The notes beneath the pieces were generated by a model. It did not search any database. It was not told the origin of the DNA and worked only from the letters and a program-made list of their open reading frames with translations. DNA of 9,699 bases, taken from the NCBI GenBank assembly GCA_020722685.1, contig DYKH01000179.1:1-9699 (forward strand), read 5' to 3'. The DNA is from Caldithrix sp. (GTDB lineage: Bacteria > KSB1 > UBA2214 > DYKH01). Positions 7,226 through 9,699 of the stretch are shown one piece after another. The first letter of the stretch is position 1. Each line of letters begins with the position of its first letter. The position numbers and the translations under genes were made by a program.

Positions 7226-7267
7226 ACTAAATCCTCAAAATCAGAACATATTTATGAAAGGCTGGCA

Positions 7268-7768
7268 ATGAAAGCTCTCAAACTATCCTTTACTGTGGCC
7301 GCTCTGCTAATCGGCCTGGGAGTTACTTCTTTGCTTTATGGACACTGCGAAATCCCTTGCGGCATCTATGGTGATCAAATGCGCTTCGACATGTGGGAAG
7401 AGCAAATGACCACGGTGGAAAAGTCGATGAACGAAATTATCCGGCTTTCCAAGGAGGCGACCCCCAATTACAACCAAATCGTCCGCTGGGTGGAGAACAA
7501 GGACAAGCATGCCGATGACATCCGCGAGATCGCCACGCAGTACTTTTTGGCGCAGCGCGTCAAGCCGACGGACGCGAGCGATCAGAAGGCCTACGCCCAG
7601 TACCTAAAAAAGCTGGAAGTCCTGCACAAGATGATCGTCCATGCTATGCAGGCCAAGCAGACGACCGATTTGGATCACGTGACGCAATTGCGCGCCTTGG
7701 CGAAGGAATTTCACAATCTCTACTTTGGACCGGCGGAAAAGGCTCATCTTGAGGAGCATAAAAAGTAG
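7268..7768 (+). CDS. sodN: Ni-superoxide dismutase with Sec-type signal peptide (copy 1)
   Basis: Predicted nickel superoxide dismutase, converting superoxide to oxygen and hydrogen peroxide. The 166-residue precursor starts with a basic, hydrophobic leader (1-25, ending VTSLLYG) followed by HCEIPCGIYGD (26-36), the Ni-hook. Cleavage after G25 would expose H26 as mature His1; with C27 (Cys2) and C31 (Cys6) it would bind nickel as in Streptomyces SodN, whose motif is HCDLPCGVYD. P30 and Y34 match conserved Pro5 and Tyr9. The remaining 130 residues are charged and helical, as expected for the four-helix bundle that forms hexamers. Unlike the short SodX-processed propeptide of Streptomyces, this leader looks like a Sec signal peptide, so periplasmic location and signal peptidase I maturation are inferred. 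No sodX-like gene is in the window. GAAAGG stands 6 nt before the ATG. The protein is identical to the second copy at 8356. Confidence 0.92.
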   Translation: MKALKLSFTVAALLIGLGVTSLLYGHCEIPCGIYGDQMRFDMWEEQMTTVEKSMNEIIRLSKEATPNYNQIVRWVENKDKHADDIREIATQYFLAQRVKPTDASDQKAYAQYLKKLEVLHKMIVHAMQAKQTTDLDHVTQLRALAKEFHNLYFGPAEKAHLEEHKK

Positions 7769-7897
7769 TAGACAGAAGATCTGTGAGGTTTCCTAAGCTT
7801 CACACTTCAAAATCTAGAAATTCGCTTTGGCTTCGAGTGCGACCAATGCATGCTCACACATACTCGTCGCCTCCCGCTCCTTGCATCTAAAAAATCA

Positions 7898-7912
7898 CAT
7901 GCCAGCGGCATG
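7898..7912 (-). terminator. Small hairpin with T run on the minus strand (copy 1)
   Basis: CATGCC (7898-7903) and GGCATG (7907-7912) pair perfectly across AGC. Read on the minus strand the hairpin is followed within a few bases by six T, the layout of a factor-independent terminator; on the plus strand it is followed by CCCGCCCG and seven A, which does not fit. No minus-strand gene needs termination here, so the role is unclear. The copy-2 equivalent is 8986-9000. Confidence 0.3.
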
Positions 7913-7941
7913 CCCGCCCGAAAAAAATCCTGAAAAAGATC

Positions 7942-7969
7942 TTGACTTTTGTGCAATATTTTCTAATTT
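7942..7969 (+). promoter_or_regulatory. Candidate sigma70 promoter downstream of sodN (copy 1)
   Basis: TTGACT (7942-7947) is five of six to the -35 consensus; TAATTT (7964-7969) is a weak -10 with 16-bp spacing. In copy 1 it faces sodN copy 2 about 390 bp away; the identical copy at 9030-9057 faces the lipoprotein gene. Possible products are those genes or a small RNA ending at the T run at 8216-8221. Confidence 0.35.
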
Positions 7970-8146
7970 ATTTGTGGGAGAGTGATAACACGGGCGACAT
8001 CAACTCTTCAGATTTTGGCATCACAGACGCTTTACATTTTGCAATTTCGTTCACTTGCTTTTGTACGTAGCAAGTCTTAATAAACGATGTTAGTCAGTTC
8101 TTGCTTTCTTTTCCAGTAGAAAACGGACAGCCGAACTGAATTGAAG

Positions 8147-8221
8147 GGAGGTGAGAAAGGCCAAACAAACAGAGGTCCAGGCAATTGGGAATGCCTACCC
8201 TGATAGACCGACTCCTTTTTT
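8147..8221 (+). ncRNA. Structured segment ending in a T run (copy 1), unknown class
   Basis: Three nested pairings can be drawn: GGAG (8147-8150) with CTCC (8212-8215), GGTC (8174-8177) with GACC (8206-8209), and an inner hairpin AGGCA/TGCCT (8179-8196) closed by a G-rich loop. Six T follow directly at 8216-8221. This could be a small RNA 3' end, a leader element with an intrinsic terminator, or chance. It starts with GGAGGTGA, an almost perfect Shine-Dalgarno sequence with no start codon at a usable distance. It matches no riboswitch class that I recognise. Copy 2 lies at 8235-9309 equivalents, that is 9235-9309. Confidence 0.28.
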
Positions 8222-8355
8222 AGAGATTCTGTGATCGTTCTCTGGGTACAAGGCCTGGCGTATCTGCTAACTAAGCAAGCAGTTTTAACCTGGAGTCGAA
8301 ACACGCCGCTCCAACTAAATCCTCAAAATCAGAACATATTTATGAAAGGCTGGCA

Positions 8356-8856
8356 ATGAAAGCTCTCAAACTATCCTTTACTGTGGCCGCTCTGCTAATC
8401 GGCCTGGGAGTTACTTCTTTGCTTTATGGACACTGCGAAATCCCTTGCGGCATCTATGGTGATCAAATGCGCTTCGACATGTGGGAAGAGCAAATGACCA
8501 CGGTGGAAAAGTCGATGAACGAAATTATCCGGCTTTCCAAGGAGGCGACCCCCAATTACAACCAAATCGTCCGCTGGGTGGAGAACAAGGACAAGCATGC
8601 CGATGACATCCGCGAGATCGCCACGCAGTACTTTTTGGCGCAGCGCGTCAAGCCGACGGACGCGAGCGATCAGAAGGCCTACGCCCAGTACCTAAAAAAG
8701 CTGGAAGTCCTGCACAAGATGATCGTCCATGCTATGCAGGCCAAGCAGACGACCGATTTGGATCACGTGACGCAATTGCGCGCCTTGGCGAAGGAATTTC
8801 ACAATCTCTACTTTGGACCGGCGGAAAAGGCTCATCTTGAGGAGCATAAAAAGTAG
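8356..8856 (+). CDS. sodN: Ni-superoxide dismutase with Sec-type signal peptide (copy 2)
   Basis: Second sodN gene, identical in protein and DNA to the one at 7268, with the same leader (1-25), Ni-hook H26/C27/C31, GAAAGG ribosome binding site and 88 bp of shared upstream sequence. Its wider context differs: copy 1 lies behind the broken tolC gene, whereas copy 2 lies behind the 500-bp noncoding region with a candidate promoter (7942) and a possible terminator (T run at 8216). The two copies could therefore be transcribed differently although the enzymes are the same. Simple gene-dosage increase is the most direct consequence. No mutation suggests one copy is decaying. Confidence 0.92.
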   Translation: MKALKLSFTVAALLIGLGVTSLLYGHCEIPCGIYGDQMRFDMWEEQMTTVEKSMNEIIRLSKEATPNYNQIVRWVENKDKHADDIREIATQYFLAQRVKPTDASDQKAYAQYLKKLEVLHKMIVHAMQAKQTTDLDHVTQLRALAKEFHNLYFGPAEKAHLEEHKK

Positions 8857-9359
8857 TAGACAGAAGATCTGTGAGGTTTCCTAAGCTTCACACTTCAAAA
8901 TCTAGAAATTCGCTTTGGCTTCGAGTGCGACCAATGCATGCTCACACATACTCGTCGCCTCCCGCTCCTTGCATCTAAAAAATCACATGCCAGCGGCATG
9001 CCCGCCCGAAAAAAATCCTGAAAAAGATCTTGACTTTTGTGCAATATTTTCTAATTTATTTGTGGGAGAGTGATAACACGGGCGACATCAACTCTTCAGA
9101 TTTTGGCATCACAGACGCTTTACATTTTGCAATTTCGTTCACTTGCTTTTGTACGTAGCAAGTCTTAATAAACGATGTTAGTCAGTTCTTGCTTTCTTTT
9201 CCAGTAGAAAACGGACAGCCGAACTGAATTGAAGGGAGGTGAGAAAGGCCAAACAAACAGAGGTCCAGGCAATTGGGAATGCCTACCCTGATAGACCGAC
9301 TCCTTTTTTAGAGATTCTGTGATCGTTCTCTGGGTACAAGGCCTGGCGTATCTGCTAAC
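8857..9359. other. Noncoding 500 bp downstream of sodN copy 2
   Basis: An exact repeat of 7769-8271, including the hairpin at 8986-9000, the candidate promoter TTGACT/TAATTT at 9030-9057 and the structured segment at 9235-9309. Here it forms the upstream region of the lipoprotein-like gene at 9443, probably its ancestral position. Confidence 0.5.
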
Positions 9360-9411
9360 AATGAAGCAGCACACGCTGACCAGTACCAGGAGTGGGGTGG
9401 GTACAAAGAAT

Positions 9412-9427
9412 GGTTAAGTCACTAACC
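9412..9427 (+). promoter_or_regulatory. Hairpin adjoining the lipoprotein ribosome binding site
   Basis: GGTTA (9412-9416) and TAACC (9423-9427) pair around AGTCAC and end one base before AAGGAG (9429-9434), which is 8 nt from the ATG at 9443. A second pair, GTACC (9383-9387) with GGTAC (9400-9404), lies just upstream. These could influence access to the ribosome binding site. Confidence 0.35.
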
Positions 9428-9442
9428 TAAGGAGTACACGCC

Positions 9443-9699
9443 ATGAAAAGCACCAAAACTGCAATGCGTAACGGGGGGGGCGGATCGTTGTTGTCACTTT
9501 CTGTCTCCTACTAATTTTCTACCTCAGTCAGTCCTGTACCAAAGACCCTCAAAAGCCTTCCAGCAAGCATGATGTCCTTTTAAAAACAACTCTCACAGCA
9601 GGAGGTATCACTGTCGTCGAAACCTCAACAGAATTCGCGATGACGGTGAAATCAATCGCCCACGATATGGCCAATAGAGCGTCTGAGATTTCCCAACGA
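9443..9699 (+). pseudogene. Start of a lipoprotein-like gene, frame broken at a G8 tract (partial, possibly phase-variable)
   Basis: An ideal ribosome binding site AAGGAG precedes ATG at 9443. The first ten codons read MKSTKTAMRN, then comes a run of eight G (9473-9480). In the present frame translation stops at TAA about 14 codons later. In the frame reached with nine or six G the sequence continues RIVVVTFCLLLIFYLSQSC, a basic, strongly hydrophobic leader with a plausible though non-canonical lipobox (LSQSC), then TKDPQKPSSKHDV and an open frame to the window edge. That frame has a stop (TAA 9469-9471) just before the tract and no ATG of its own, so it depends on the start at 9443. The mature part is not a family I recognise. 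It is either switched off by slippage in the G tract or the tract is mis-sequenced; which cannot be decided here. Confidence 0.62.
9473..9480 (+). repeat. Poly-G tract (G8) inside the lipoprotein leader
   Basis: Eight consecutive G, the longest G run noticed in the window, lie 30 nt after the A of the start codon, upstream of the hydrophobic core. Length changes here would switch the downstream frame on (6 or 9) or off (7 or 8). Confidence 0.85.

Larger units (their letters stand above)
7184..8271 (+). repeat. Tandem duplication, copy 1 (1088 bp, carries sodN)
   Basis: This segment is repeated head to tail at 8272-9359 with an offset of 1088 bp and no difference found on reading. The left boundary is set by 7183 T versus 8271 C. 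It begins 19 bp after the tolC stop codon and contains the sodN leader, sodN and about 500 bp of downstream noncoding DNA. No terminal inverted repeats, transposase gene or target-site duplication is visible. Confidence 0.93.
7769..8271. other. Noncoding 500 bp downstream of sodN copy 1
   Basis: No gene is supported here; the one frame of note (minus, ending at 8077) has no recognisable sequence and crosses the duplication junction. The region holds a small hairpin ACAGA/TCTGT (7772-7784) just after the sodN stop, the hairpin at 7898-7912, a candidate promoter at 7942 and a structured, T-run-ended segment at 8147-8221, each listed separately. It is repeated identically at 8857-9359. Before duplication it would have been the leader of the lipoprotein gene at 9443. 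Confidence 0.5.
8272..9359 (+). repeat. Tandem duplication, copy 2 (1088 bp, carries sodN)
   Basis: Identical to 7184-8271 as far as can be read. The right boundary is set by 8272 T versus 9360 A. The junction CTAAC|TAAGC shows no microhomology between the outer flanks. Identity across coding and noncoding parts means the event is very recent, is kept uniform by recombination, or is an assembly product. Confidence 0.93.

Noticed and set aside
8016..8031. sigma54-like -24/-12 site (TGGCAT ... GACGCT)
   Set aside because: The GG and GC have the right 12-bp spacing, but the -12 box lacks the TT of TTGC and the rest of the match is poor; one such hit is expected by chance.
8077..8304. 75-codon minus-strand frame and its partner at 9165-9374
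   Set aside because: They lie in the duplicated noncoding region, differ only where they cross the duplication ends, and show no protein-like features.
7184..9359. Composite transposon or insertion sequence as the cause of the sodN duplication
   Set aside because: No transposase, no terminal inverted repeats and no target-site duplication at either boundary.

Overview
The window reads as a chromosome segment of a Gram-negative bacterium of moderate G+C. The Gram-negative inference rests on a TolC-type outer-membrane factor, a sensor kinase with a periplasmic haem-type domain, exported proteins and a lipoprotein. The gene mix (bacterial sn-glycerol-1-phosphate dehydrogenase, haem-motif sensor kinase with a sigma54 activator, archaemetzincin, Ni-superoxide dismutase) fits lineages such as KSB1/Calditrichota, Zixibacteria or Desulfobacterota. 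This is an impression from protein flavour, not a placement.

Layout. 1-483 has no convincing gene. 484-1866 (minus) is a sn-glycerol-1-phosphate dehydrogenase with a TTG start and a good ribosome binding site. 1867-2369 is a divergent intergenic region; at its right end is a near-consensus sigma70 promoter (TTGAAT-17 bp-TATAAT) facing the next gene. 2370-6044 (plus) is a three-gene run. It holds a membrane histidine kinase with CXXCH and CX4CH motifs in its periplasmic part, an NtrC-type sigma54 response regulator, and an archaemetzincin 5 bp behind the regulator. Between kinase and regulator lie two small tandem-repeat arrays (7-bp and 15-bp units). 6045-7164 looks like a scar: a short minus-strand fragment resembling the start of a DUF4338-type protein abuts a TolC-family gene that lacks its N-terminal part and has a frameshift.

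7184-9359 is a perfect head-to-tail tandem duplication of 1088 bp. Each copy carries one sodN gene for a Ni-superoxide dismutase whose Ni-hook (HCEIPC) directly follows a Sec-type signal peptide, so the enzyme is probably periplasmic, plus about 500 bp of structured, promoter-bearing noncoding DNA. Right of the duplication, from 9443 to the window end, is the start of a lipoprotein-like gene interrupted by a run of eight G after codon 10. One more G (or two fewer) would restore the frame, so it is either a phase-variable locus in its OFF state or a homopolymer error.

How it may work together (inference). The kinase/regulator pair probably senses a redox signal or a small ligand through c-type haem in the periplasm and activates sigma54 promoters. 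The exported Ni-SOD deals with superoxide in the same compartment. No site in the window directly ties the regulator to sodN. The most notable points are the exact sodN duplication, the Sec-routed Ni-SOD without a visible SodX peptidase, the poly-G lipoprotein and the haem-type sensor kinase. Both broken frames in the window (tolC and the lipoprotein) are repaired by adding one G to a G run, so a sequencing cause must be excluded.
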